Source: Linum tenue (lineage: Eukaryota; Streptophyta; Magnoliopsida; Malpighiales; Linaceae). Taken from it: 64,000 nt of DNA. The notes beneath the pieces are model-generated. The model saw only the letters and a program-made list of their open reading frames with translations. It had not been told where the DNA came from and did no database searches. The stretch is from positions 58,598,679 through 58,662,678 of the forward strand of contig CAMGYJ010000004.1 in the NCBI GenBank assembly GCA_946122785.1, given 5' to 3'. Position 1 is the first letter of the stretch. The number at the start of each line of letters is the position of its first letter. Shown one piece after another: positions 22,466 through 34,200 of this stretch. The translations under genes were made by a program, and so were the position numbers.

Positions 22466-23683
22466 ATGGCGGCCTCGTCGTCGGAATCTGCTCCGACGAC
22501 GGGCAAGGGTTCGGGGAGTTGTTCCTGGGCACAGTTATTCGACATCGCCCCTGAGAATCGGATGAAGTATCGTCCTCCAGAGCGTGTCAATGATGGGTTC
22601 CGCATCCCTCGGGAGGTAAAGCTGAAAGGGGAAGAGCGCTGGCGAGATTGCTTGATCGGGCAGTTTGTCGGAGCTCAGCCTAAGGTGGCGCAACTTCAAA
22701 TGTGGGCTACGTCAATTTGGGGAAGAGATGGGACTGTTCGGGTGTCTAGATTTGGTTCCCGTTTGTTCGTTTTCCAGTTTCCTTCGGCTTCAACCAGTAG
22801 GTGGGTTTTCAAATCAGGGCCATGGCACTACCAGGGGAATCAACTCTATCTCAGAAAGTGGGTGCCGGGGATACAGCCAGTTGTTCCTCAGGTTGAATCT
22901 CTTCCTATATGGGTTAATATTTGGGGTATACCATTGGAGTACCATTCGGCGGAAGGTTTGGAATGGGTAGCTAGCACGGTTGGCCCTCCTCTCTGGATGG
23001 ATAAAACCACAAGAGTGGGTGGGCAGCTGGGTTTTGCTAAAGTCTGTGTTGATCTCTCTGCGGATTGCGGGTTTCCCTCCTCGATTCGTCTCTATCCTGA
23101 CGAGGATCCTAGTTTTGCTGTGGAGGTGGAGTACTTGAATCTGCCTAGGGTCTGTCCTGTTTGTGCTGTTTATGGGCACGATTGCAACTCTCTGGCTCGA
23201 AGTAATAAGAAATGGGTTGTGAAACAGAAAATTCAGACTGCTGATCAACCTTCTTTGGGGGTTTCAGAGGAGTCTGTAGAGGGTGAGCCTGTGCTGCGAG
23301 TGGAAGCTGGTGCTGAAGGGGATCACTTAGTGCAGTCTGTTGTTAGTGCTGTGTTGGTTGACAAGCCACAGTTGCCAATGTCTGGGGATGCTAGTGTGGG
23401 TGTTCAAGATGTCTCAAACTTACCCGCTGCAAATGGGAATGCAAGTGCTAGGTTTGTTGATGTAGTTCTGGGATCAGTTGACACTGGAAGCCCTAGTTCT
23501 CTTCAACAGCAGTCTGAGTCTGCTAGTACACCTGGTTCAGGGAGGCTAATAACTCAGACTCCAGCATTTGTTAAAGAGACCAACCCCTGGAAAACTGTTG
23601 GTTCTAAGAAGAAGCCTACTACTCCTAGGGTCATTGAGCCTGTTCTTCCTCGCAAAGGGGGGAGGATTGGTAAGAAGAAATGA
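22466..23683 (+). CDS. LINE ORF1, DUF4283 RNA-binding-type protein, 405 aa
   Basis: ORF1 proteins of plant L1 elements bind the element RNA and form the transposition particle. The N-terminal half (residues about 17-205) shows the DUF4283 pattern: SWAQLFDIAP, RWRDCLIGQFVG, MWATSIWG, FQFPSASTSRWVFKSGPWHYQGNQLYLRKW. A zinc-knuckle-like cluster CPVCAVYGHDC follows near residue 232; its His-to-Cys spacing is shorter than the usual CX2CX4HX4C. The C-terminal region is Ser/Val-rich and low in complexity, ending in a Lys-rich tail. The start lies in CGCGATGGCGG context. The stop overlaps the ORF2 start (ATGA at 23680), suggesting reinitiation or termination-coupled translation. Confidence 0.85.
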   Translation: MAASSSESAPTTGKGSGSCSWAQLFDIAPENRMKYRPPERVNDGFRIPREVKLKGEERWRDCLIGQFVGAQPKVAQLQMWATSIWGRDGTVRVSRFGSRLFVFQFPSASTSRWVFKSGPWHYQGNQLYLRKWVPGIQPVVPQVESLPIWVNIWGIPLEYHSAEGLEWVASTVGPPLWMDKTTRVGGQLGFAKVCVDLSADCGFPSSIRLYPDEDPSFAVEVEYLNLPRVCPVCAVYGHDCNSLARSNKKWVVKQKIQTADQPSLGVSEESVEGEPVLRVEAGAEGDHLVQSVVSAVLVDKPQLPMSGDASVGVQDVSNLPAANGNASARFVDVVLGSVDTGSPSSLQQQSESASTPGSGRLITQTPAFVKETNPWKTVGSKKKPTTPRVIEPVLPRKGGRIGKKK

Positions 23684-26600
23684 AGATACTTACATGGAAT
23701 ATCCGGGGGTTTAATGACCCGGATAAGAATAAAGCTGTTCAACAGCTAATTACTATACATAATATAGATATAGCAGTTATACTAGAACCTAGAGTTAGGA
23801 GTAATAAGGCTGATGATATGATTAATAGGCGGTTTTCTGGTTGGAAGTCTAAAGTCTCTAATAATTCTGCTGGTTTGGGGAAGTTGTGGCTCTTGTGGAA
23901 GGATGACATCAAACTCCAGGTTCTGCATACAACTGATCAGCTCATTCATGGTATGGTTGGATCAGGGGTTCCTTTCTTTTTCTCTGCCATTTATGCCTCT
24001 AATGAGGAGGCTGACAGAAGAATTCTTTATGATGATTTGGTTAAATATCAAGTGGACTCTCTTCCTTGGGCTGTGTTTGGGGATTTTAACGCTATTGGAG
24101 ATCCAAGTGAGGCTTCAAATCAACCTCAGGTATCAAGTAGTATGTTTGATTTCAAAAAGTGGCAGTATGACTGTGAAGTGGAAGAGCATAAAGCCTCAGG
24201 GCCATGGTTCACATGGATCAACAAACAGCAGGGCAATCCAATTGCTAGAAGACTTGATAGAGTATTTGTTAATACTAAATGGTTGACTGATTTGCCTTCG
24301 AGTACTGTGGATCTTCTTGATCCCTCAGTTTCAGATCACTGCCCCATCTTGATTGATTCTGACTGTTCAGTAAAAACTCTGCCTAAGATGTTCAAATTTT
24401 TTAAGTTTTGGATTAAACACCCTCAGTTTATGGAGCTGGTTAAACAGGCTTGGAGCACGCAAGTTGTTGGGTCTCCTTTGGTTCGAGTGGGTCAGAAACT
24501 GAAGATTTTGAAGGGTTTACTGAAGAAATTAAACAGAGAGGTGTTCTCTGATCTGACTGCTAGAGTAAAACTGAAAGCTTCTGAATTACTTCTGGCTCAG
24601 GCAGAAGCACTAAAGCAGCCCTCATCAGCTACATTTGAGATTGAGAATAGACTATCTAAGGAGGCTAAAGAGTTGAGAGAAGCTGAGGAGTCTTTTTTTC
24701 AGACAAAAGTCTAGGGAAGTCTGGTTAAAGGAGGGAGATTCAAACACCCCTTATTTTTTCAGGTCAGTCAAATCCAGGCAGAAGAGGAATATGATTAGAT
24801 CTCTTATTGATGAGAATGGGAATAGGGTCACTGAATTGGAGGGTATGACTAAGATAGCAGAGGATTTTTATATAAATCTATTGGGAGAGGTGGATAAAGA
24901 GGTGATTCCTCCTGAGGTTGATCAATTACAAAGCTTGCTGTTAAAGAAACTTGTTCCTGCTCAGGGGATTGAATTATGTAAACCTGTCACTACAGAGGAG
25001 GTCAGATCCACTATGTTTGGTTTCAATGGGGACAAAGCCCCTGGCCCTGATGGGTATCCTGCTTGTTTTTTCCAGGCAGCTTGGAGTATTGTGGGAGCAG
25101 AAGTCACAAGTGCCATTCTGTACTGTTTCCAAATGTCCAAAATCCCAGTAAGTGTTAACTCTACACTGCTTGCTCTTATACCAAAAGTTCATAGTCCAGA
25201 AGATATGAAGTTCTTTAGACCTATAGCATGCTGTAATATACTCTATAAATGCATTGCTAAGATTCTTGCTACTAGGTTAAGTGCAGTAATGCCTTGTGTT
25301 ATTAGTGAATCACAAACAGCTTTTGTTAAGGGTCGGATTATAGGGGAAAATATCCTATTGGCTCATGAACTAGTTCAGAAGTATGGTAGGAAGAATATCT
25401 CTTCGAGGACCTTAGTTAAAGTTGATCTCATGAAAGCCTTTGACTCAGTCAATTGGACTTTCCTATTCAGAGTTCTTGAGGCCATGGGTTTTCCAAACAA
25501 GTTCCTTAATTGGTTGAGAATGTGTGTCACTACCCCCTAACTTCAGCATTGGGTTTAATGGGGGATCAGTTGGTTTCTTCCCTGCTAAGAAAGGGTTGAG
25601 GCAGGGGGATCCTCTTTCCCCTTACCTCTTTGCTGTTGCAATGGAGGTTTTCTCCTGTTTGATGCACAAGGCTGTTTCTCAAAATGCTATGCCTTTTCAT
25701 CCCATGTGTAAGAGATTGAAGATTACACACTTGATGTTTGCGGATGATTTATTGCTATTCTCTGATGGCTCTAACTTTGGCATTCAGTGCATTAAGAAGG
25801 TTTTGGATGAATTCAGATACATGTCTGGATTGAAATCAAATCCTTCAAAATGCGAACTATACTGTGGTGGTATCGATGCTCAATGGCAGGTGCTGATGTC
25901 TCAGCACTCAGGGTACAAGCTAGGGGCACTCCCAGTTCGTTACTTAGGCCTTCCCCTGCTCCCTGGTAAGCTTTCCATCAAGGCCTGTAAGCCTTTAATT
26001 GACAAAGATCAATAGTTGGAAGTCTAAAACGCTATCTTATGCTGGCAAACTTCAACTGGTGATGGCTGTGTTATATAGTATGGCTCATTTCTGGATGTCG
26101 ATTTTCATTCTTCCAAAGGCTATCATAAGAAATATAGAGAGAATGTGTAGTGACTTCTTATGGGGAGTAGGTGAAGGTGCTAGGAAAAAGGCAGTGGTGG
26201 CTTGGTCTCGGATTACATTCCCTAAAAATGAAGGGGGGCTTGGACTTAAAGACTTGCATACTTGGAATCTTGCTTGTGTAGTTAGACATATCTGGGCAGT
26301 TTTGGTTAGACAGGGATCACTATGGGTGGCTTGGCTATGGGAATATCGAATCAGAGGAGGGAATTTCTGGACTCTTACCTCAAAAGCAGGGTCCTGGTTG
26401 TGGCAGAAGGTCTTGAAAATCAGAGACAAACTTAGAGGATTGATCTCTGTTGCTGGTGACAGGGTTTACTGGAAGGGGTCTCTTATGGACAAGTTCTGTA
26501 CAAAGAAGGTTTGGGAGGAAATCCGCCCAAAGAAGGTCAAAGTCTCTTGGGGGAAATTGATTTGGAAAGGTGCTTGCATCCCCAAAAATCAATTTCTGGT

Positions 26601-27015
26601 TTGGTTGGTTGTTACGGATTGCATTACTACTGGTGAGAAGGTTCAACGGTGGGGAGGTCCTGGTGATTTTGGCTGTGCTTTCTGCTCTTGCATTCTGGAA
26701 ACTCGAAATCATTTGTTTGCTGCTTGTCCTTTGTTTAAGCAGTTGTTTGCAGCTTTACTTGGTAAATTTGCAGTGAGAGTCCCTGGTGATCAATGGGAGG
26801 AAGAACTTCAGTGGGCCTTGGCTGCTTTTAAAGGCTCCACTGTTGCTTTACAATCAGGGAAGCTGATATGGCAGGCATTGGTTGCGTCAGTATGGAGAGA
26901 GCGTTGCTTGATAAAGTTTGCAGGGAAGCAGCATGATTTCCATGCCTTAGTTCAGAGAATTCAAGGAGATATCCGAGTAATGGTTGACCCTTCAGTTGTA
27001 AATCTATTCTTTTGA
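23680..27015 (+). pseudogene. LINE ORF2: endonuclease, reverse transcriptase, zf-RVT; three frameshifts
   Basis: Frame 1 (23680-24714) encodes an apurinic-type endonuclease: MKILTWNIRGFNDPDKN, WAVFGDFNAIGDP, SDHCPIL. Frame 2 (about 24715-25540) encodes the RT N-part: GDKAPGPDGYP, FRPIACCNILYKCIAKILATRL, LVKVDLMKAFDSVNW. Frame 3 (25524-26015) encodes KKGLRQGDPLSPYLFAVAM and the catalytic LMFADDLLLF. Frame 4 (25999-27015) encodes the connection and a C-terminal zinc-ribbon-like region (CAFCSCILETRNHLFAACPLF). Breaks: an extra base in or beside the T7 run near 24690-24697, an extra C in the C5 run near 25532-25536, and a small deletion near 26005. All domains are otherwise intact, so the insertion is young. 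Confidence 0.88.
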
Positions 27016-27165
27016 GTGTCTTGATAGGTCTTTGAGTGTTTAGGGATTGTTTCCCCCTTCTGCTCAGCTGGCAGAGCTGTTGCCAGCGACGTACTTGGTC
27101 TCTGTTTTTGATGAAATGAAATCCCAACCGCTTCATCAAAAAAAAAAAAAAAACTTTTATATTTT

Positions 27166-27701
27166 TACAAATAGGTCCAATTTTTCTATGTGTAGTTAAA
27201 AGAGCCTCAAACAAATGCATATCCATATCCAACCCATGCTCATTTAGATTATGAAAGCAATATCCAAACCCATGTACAAACCCCAAAACCCATATATACT
27301 TCACTCAATCAAAGGCCACCGATTACAAGTCATGTCGTCCCGGTCAACGACACGACAGGGAACAGTCTTGTGTTGGATTAGGGTGGAGGAGAGTTGGAGT
27401 TGGGCCAAGAGTGGGTCGTGATGACGCATAGAAATTATTATTTTATAGCCCTAATATATGGCTAGAATTGGATTTTTTTTCATATTATTAGTGTCATATG
27501 TACTTGTATTTGTTTGGTAATCACTCAAAAGTGTGCTTAGTAGCTCATAGGCTTACTTTTATTATTTTGATGCACTTTTGGTAGTATTCCATGTACTTTA
27601 AGGCTAAAGTATCATAGTGGACCATCTTGTATGAGTGGGAGACATCATGGTTCAGCTGTCAGAAGTCAAAAAGCAAGAATGGATTGAGTTTCATAAATTG
27701 A
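27166..27701. other. Non-genic stretch between LINE and CACTA element
   Basis: Positions 27166-27300 continue the older repeat interrupted by the LINE. The rest shows no gene. Confidence 0.3.
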
Positions 27702-29990
27702 CACTACATCAAAATAACTCTACAGTGACAAAATGATTTGTCATAACAGATCCCAAATGCATTATGCAAACTCCTTTGTGACAATTGTTATTTGTTACCA
27801 AAAGCTCCATGTAATAAAGGTATTGTGACAAACAAAAAGAATGTTCCACACAATAGTGATAAAGTCATGGTGACAAAATGTAGGCATTACAATGTGGACT
27901 TAAAGTGACAAAGGTTAGCGTCATATGAAATAAAAAATTTGTCGTAGAATATGCAATTTTAAAGCTGCTATTATGACAACTTATTTTTTCCATGTGTTTG
28001 TCATATTAAATTTTTTTTAGGTGACAAAACTTATGTGTGATAATATGAATTTTTCCCTTGATGGATCATTTCATGCTTCATTTATATTATGACAACTACT
28101 TTGTCACTTTTTGGATTGCATTTGAAATTGAGATTGTGATATGCCAATTTCATTCTAATATTACATATTTGTCAATCATCCAAAATACAAGAATTCGATA
28201 ATTGAACATCCAAAAGAGTACTAGTTCATATCTAATCAACTACTAGAACATCTGCAATCCTTCATATTTGCAAGTGTTCGAATCTACCCGTAATAACAAC
28301 ATTTCAACAACATATAGGAGTTTGTGCAAACAACATTTCGAAATTACTTCATTACAGTAGAACAATAGCTTAAACACGCCGTCAGTTCATAACATCTCAC
28401 AATATTTCACAACAGGGCCCAGTTGACAACATTTCACAACATATCACAACATACCGCCCGTTCATGACAAGTAAAGTTCATGTTCAAAGGTTTGACAATG
28501 AGGAAGTTGGTAATTACCTTGTAGTTCCATTCATCTTTGCGGCCAACTGTAGAACATTAGCTTCAAGACTTTTATGTGATGCTTCCATCTGCTCGAACTT
28601 GTTGTCCTGGGTTAGTATTTTTTGTTGTTGTTGGACCTCAATCTGCTTCTTAACTTGTTTACTACATCTTTCAAAGCTCTCCTTTTCAGATTGCCTTTGT
28701 GCTGGTTCACCTTCCAATTCTGCTTGAAGTTGGAGCTACTTAGTTGTGCGCTTTATGTTCCGAGCATAAAAATAATTTTCTGCAAGACCTTCTCCATAAT
28801 ATCACCTCCAAACACCTAATTTCCTTCTTCAAAGCTTGCTTATGAAGATCAGTCATATCTTCTTATAAATTAAAATTGACTTTGATAACCTATTTCTACT
28901 AATAACTTAACATTGAAGATTTCAGAACATAATTCTTACAATTTTCTTATTAGCACGAATAATTCATTGTTGGTCGCGAACAACATTTCCTTAGTAAGTA
29001 GACAAAAGACCATGATTGTTAAGTAGAACATTATTTAGTAAGTAGACTAAATACAAGTTTACCTCTATTTTTGCAAAGAGAGGTAACTTTTCTTCCTCGG
29101 TAACATCAATCCAAAGGAACTTCCTATACAAGTTTACCTCTGGCTGTCACACTCTGAGTATTTTCCATAGCCAAACTCTTACGAGCAAGCAACATATCTA
29201 CAACTATGAACAACATATATAGCTCAAACCTTAGACATTTTCAAATAGTTGAAATTACAATCCATAGATAAAATGGGTCATTGTAAAATAACTCAAACAT
29301 GCAAACTAGTGAAGCTATATCTCACAGTTGGCTTATAGAGACCTAACAACAAGCCAAACACTACGAAACGGTTAGCAAAATTAGTTATAGTCAAGCAATA
29401 TGTAAAAGACAACAAAATCCTACTCACTATAATAACACTTAAGTATGTTTTATTGATTTTCAGTAATGTGACAAGCGTATTATCTTGAAATGTCAAATAC
29501 TTATATAGTTTGCAATTGTCCACAACCGTAAAATACTTTAACAATACTCATCTTCTTTACTACTAATGTTAACATCATTACTACCACTTGGTTGTCCCAA
29601 ATCATTAAAACCATCACCATAGTAAACTACAATATCATCCTCCTTGCTTGTCATGTCATCATAGTCATCTGCATATTCAGCTTGAACTTCAATTTCCACC
29701 ACGACGCCTTCTTAATTGACGAGAGTTGGTGATTCATCTTGCACAGCTAGTGATTCAATGAGTTGGTCTTCTGTTTGAACCTCACTTGCATATAAGCTCT
29801 TATCTTCTTGGTATGGGCTGTTGTCATATATTGGGTCTATGTCTTCCTCACTCTTAGTTGAATCATACACATGCCTCGAACTGACATCTTTACGCAATAA
29901 ACCATGAGCAACAATAGGAAGAAGTCGTTGTAAGAATATATGATGATCACGATTTTTCATTCCAAGTTAGAGTCATCAACATTGACACAC
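27702..29990 (-). mobile_element. CACTA (En/Spm) transposon relic
   Basis: The left terminus CACTACATCAAAATAACTC at 27702 is a CACTA end. From there to about 28110, subterminal motifs GTGACAAA/TTTGTCAC recur in both orientations (27726, 27779, 27828, 27871, 27905, 28021), as in En/Spm elements. Minus-strand fragments at 28717-28514 (Gln/Lys-rich coiled segment) and 29960-29712 match the conserved transposase tail. The opposite TAGTG terminus was not found, so the element is truncated near 30 kb. Confidence 0.7.
29712..29960 (-). pseudogene. CACTA transposase C-terminal fragment
   Basis: It encodes MKNRDHHIFLQRLLPIVAHG, the recognisable KSHDxHVxMQRLLP block of plant En/Spm-type transposases. 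An acidic stretch with no conserved pairing follows, then a stop. Adjacent sequence has stops in all frames. It is part of the relic 27702-29990. Confidence 0.65.
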
Positions 29991-30471
29991 CAAGAGATGT
30001 TTGATGCATAATAATCTGGAAATTTTACAATTTTTAACATTCCCACAATTTCTTTCTATCTGCCAACTTTTTCCCCCCGGTAATTATCTACCAACTTTAA
30101 AGTATAGCAAGCAGGGACATTCAGACTTTAGAACTATCCCTCTACAAATGCAATTCATATATAATTCCCAATATCTAGAGTATACCGCAACTTTAAAGTA
30201 GACCTTAAATGTCTTATTTGAAAAATGAGGCCAGAACGGTCACTTATGCCAAACTTTAGGACAAACTAGGATATTAACCCTAAAAAATATCCATCACATC
30301 AAATAGATTTGTCACGTCAAAGTCAACTAACAATTGACCGAACGAAAAATTAACGGTTTGACTATTAAGTTATTTTTAAAAAGGTTTGGCTATTATTTTG
30401 TTTAAAACAAAAGGTTTAACTATTATATTATATTTAAAAAAATACTAAAAATGGGGAAACATATAAATGAG
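29991..30471. other. Non-genic stretch
   Basis: Positions 30230-30400 hold GTCAACTAACAATTGACCG-type inverted motifs reminiscent of transposon interiors (compare 3220-3270), but no borders could be defined. Confidence 0.3.
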
Positions 30472-30879
30472 GGACGAATTCCAGAAATACCACTGTTTAA
30501 AAAAATTTACAATAACACCACCCAACCCAGAAAAATTCCAAAAATAACACCATTCTTTGAAAACCGCACACTGAAGACGCGGTTTACAGAAGAAACGCTT
30601 GGGGAGGGAGCGATTTTTACTAGGACAGCCAACAAACCGCCTAGGGAAGCAACGGTCTTTAGAAGCCTTGGATCATGGAGCGATCTATGCGGACCGCACG
30701 CCATGTCAACGATCCGCGATAGGGATCAAGAACCGCAGGCGTACCTCCAACAGGCGGTTCTCCCAATAACGGCCTCCCCACATGGCGGTTTTCAAAGAAT
30801 TGCAGAATATTTGGAATTTTTTTGGATTGGGTGATATTTTTGTAAATTTTTAAAAAAGTGATATTTCTGAAAAAAATCC
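30472..30879. mobile_element. Foldback element, 408 bp, upstream of the SUMO protease gene
   Basis: The left arm GGACGAATTCCAGAAATACCAC...ACACCACCCAACCC...AATTCC...GAAAACCGC is answered by GCGGTTTTC...GGAATTTTTTTGGATTGGGTG...GTGATATTTCTG...AAATCC. Flanks are imperfect 9-bp repeats ATAAATGAG / ATAAATTAA. The termini and subterminal CAAACCGC words match the larger element at 40537-41979, so both are one family. There is no transposase. The end is 365 bp before the next gene's start codon. Confidence 0.65.
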
Positions 30880-31244
30880 ATAAATTAAATTGAATTTAAG
30901 AGGAACCAACTCAACCAAGTATCGTTAGCCCAATCGATGATGAACTTCCAGTTTCCATAGGCGGTGAAGTTGCATCCGCTTAGTCGCGCGTGAGTCATTT
31001 GCTTCTGACTTTGCAACACAAATTTCTTCTTTTTTTTTTTGCTAGAGAGCAGCAAAATTTTCTGTTTCAAAATAAAAATTATTTCTGGGCAGTCGAAACT
31101 TCTCCCCATTTTCCCTCTCTAATTCCACGTCGCCCTTTCTCCCCTACCCCTCTCACGAAACACTCCCAGGAGACAGGGTCAGATCTTTGGTAGCTTCCGA
31201 ATTGACTCGGGCTCTGCTGGCCTCAACTTGGTCTCTGTCCGATC

Positions 31245-34200
31245 ATGAAGAGTGGCTTCGAAGTTTTCGAGTTCGGCGAAGAAGACGAACTGGCGGAACG
31301 CGCGGATGCCAAATTCCTGAGCAAGTTCAAAAACCCTAACCCACCCGAGAATTCAACCTGCGAGTTCGTCGAATGCGGTTCGTTCTCTGGAACTCTCACC
31401 TGATTCTGATGCTGGATTTCGTTTCTCTTTGAGATTTTCCGTTGTCTACGTTCATTTTATGGGGGGTAAAGAGCTACTGGAGACTGGAGTTGTCTCATAT
31501 GGAGCTGTAGATTGTTTTGCATGAGCTGTAATGTTGAAGATTCTAAGTTTCCTGTTAAAGTACTATGCCATTTCAGCTTCTGTCTGGCTCTCCGGTGTAA
31601 CTTTTAGTTCGCTAGCAGAAAGAATTTTGCCTCCTAGTGAAGGGGGATGAGGGGAATATTAGGCCTATAGTTTGGGTTGCAAACCATATCGGCGGAGGCC
31701 GCCTAGTCCTAGTTTTGGTTTAATAGGTGCCGCATTGGGTTTGAAGAGGTTATGACTTGATCTTCAAATGGTTACGAATTTCAAATCTTCCATAAAAGTT
31801 ATACTATAGGCTGTCAACATTCAATCAGTATACTCTTGAAGACTAGAAAATTGGTATTCTCCTTTGAAGGGCTACTATGGTGGCGGCTTTTGTTGCATTC
31901 AGTCTTGCAATTTGTGGCACTTATTTGGTAGGGAGCAATGAAAACGGTCTTAAGATTGTTTAGTCATTTATTCATCGAAAATGAAATGGGGCATTTTCGT
32001 CACCACTCCAGATATTCATTGGAGCTTATGGTAGTTACTGTGGTAAGCTTTTGCCCTTAGAATGAGATCAGTGTTTTCGGATATGAGCCAGGTGTTGAGA
32101 TTTGAAGCATACCAATATTCCTTAATTGTCTTTTTTAGGATTTGAAGCATGCCATAGTATGAATATGAAAATTAAGTGATAGTATTTGCCGAAGCCCAAT
32201 ATTCTTGAAAGCATCGTTTGTGCTTATACTGTATCATCATTATTTAGGCTGAAAAGACGGTCATTTCCCCTTCAGAGGTCTTTTAACCAAAGTAAGGCAC
32301 AGCATTTGCACATTTGCACTCCGCTCTATAAACCACTCTTCTTGGTACCTTATCCAGCAATTAATTATCTAATTCGAACCCATCCATTCTCATGTCTACA
32401 AAGTTTTCACATTCATGTATTCTTACAGTGTAAAAGCTAATGTGACATACAACCTCGTAGTACTGTAGTGTTGGGGATCTTCCCTTTACTATGAAAATTG
32501 TTGTTGACTAAACGTTTTGATTTATATTACTTTTTATTTGATTAGGACATACTATTTAGTTTGGCAACTCCAGAGCATTGCACGTACCTCTACATTGTAG
32601 ATATTCCTAGCTAGTGAATAAACTAACTAGTTTTTCATGGGGTTCTTTATGCAAACCTTTGCTGCTTATATTCTTCAGATTTTGTTTTCTTTCTTAATAT
32701 CGCTGTTGGTTGATTTGTAGTGGCACAGTCATGACTTGTTGTCAACAGTTGCTGGTACATCTGAATTCCCAGTGAAAAGGTTGATAGTGTAGCCCTTGTA
32801 TATGTAGGTACCACTGAACATGATCATCAGGTCGACAACCACAGTACAGCTGCTTCACAGATGGTTGGGAAGGATTTAGATGCCAAAGAAAGAAAGTCTT
32901 GTCAAAATGCTGATGCTCTAAATCCCCTGATTACTGGTCATTACTTTCATTCAAAGATTGATTTTTGTCAAACTGCAAATTCTTATATTGAGCAGGAGAG
33001 AATTCCATGTCATAAGGTATCTTCACCAGGGAAAGTCCATTCCAGTGGTTCTTTTCCAGCTTCTCTGTCTTTACATCTAATTCATCTGGAAGCTTACACT
33101 TGTAGCTAAAGAAGTACATGTTTACCTTGTTGACACAGAGTGAGGCTAAGAGTATTGAACCTGTTGCTGATGACTTCGCTGAAAGTGATCCATCAAGGGT
33201 GTCTCCTGCGATTGCAAGAGATTCTGGTACTTCTGTTTAATTAATTTACTGCATAGATGTAACCCATTCGAACTCTAAAATTTTGTATCTTAAGATGATT
33301 GCTGCTGAATTTCAGCTGTTTTAAATGACGTTCCTTCAACAAATTGTTTTGACAGCCTGCAAACGGTATGTAATTTCACTTCTATGCATTCTAAATTTTA
33401 TCTACTGCTGCAATTTGGCTGGATATCTTTGGATTTTTGGTCTCTGTAGTTTGCTGTGTGATTGATGCTGCATCTCCACTGTCTGTTTATAGCATTAGTT
33501 CATTGTTATAGGACACATGTCTTTGTTGATAGGTCTGGTTTAGTGACTTTATCTGCTTCTGTTTCTACAAGGCATTGGTGGATGCCATCCTGATATTCCA
33601 ATACTTCATTCATCGAAAGCCCTTTCCTAGATTCTTTTAGCATGTTGCTACCTGGTCTTGCCTATTGTCAGTTCTTATTGGTTAAAATTGGAAAGAATAA
33701 ATAAAATAAAATATGTCCTATAGTTTCTCAGTCCAATCATTCAACTTTTTATAAGAAGTCGATGTTCTGTTGCCTACCTTATCTAATCTTGTAAATCTCT
33801 TATGATCTGCAGACTAACCATTTCTTATTTAGCGATTCACAGGATGAAGCAGAAATATGTATTCCAGTTGACTATGTTGTCTATCAGAAGAAGTGCTCAG
33901 CGGGATGCACAGTGTCCTTCTCTCACGACTGTATAAAAATCAGCGGTCTAACTACACCTGAAGAAGACCAAGAAATCCATAGCCTTGAGAAGGGCATTGA
34001 TGATATTGTCCTTATCCAATCTGAACGGCTCGAAAGGGTTAGTACAATTACTTGGTAATAACCTCTAATTTTTTAAGCAAGTTGGTTAGCCGAAGCTTTA
34101 CTTTGCATTGTCTACATGTTCTCCAGTTTGAAAGTGTCTCTGTTAAGCTCCATGTACTGTCAAAGGATGCAGGACAAGTTCATGGAACCTCAGGTTTGGG

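Larger units (their letters stand above)
22406..27150 (+). mobile_element. Nearly complete L1-type LINE retrotransposon, 4.75 kb
   Basis: The insertion carries ORF1 (DUF4283), ORF2 (endonuclease, reverse transcriptase, C-terminal zinc-ribbon-like domain), a short 3'-UTR and a poly-A tail that runs into the right target duplication. Perfect 15-bp repeats AAACTTTTATATTTT occur at 22391-22405 and 27151-27165, so both ends are present. The 5'-UTR is only about 60 bp. ORF2 has three frame breaks, so this copy is probably immobile unless two homopolymer breaks are sequencing errors. Confidence 0.92.

Noticed and set aside
31021..31190. Upstream coding exon for the SUMO protease
   Set aside because: The frame here is T-rich leader sequence; the family motif FEFGEEDEL begins right after the ATG at 31245.
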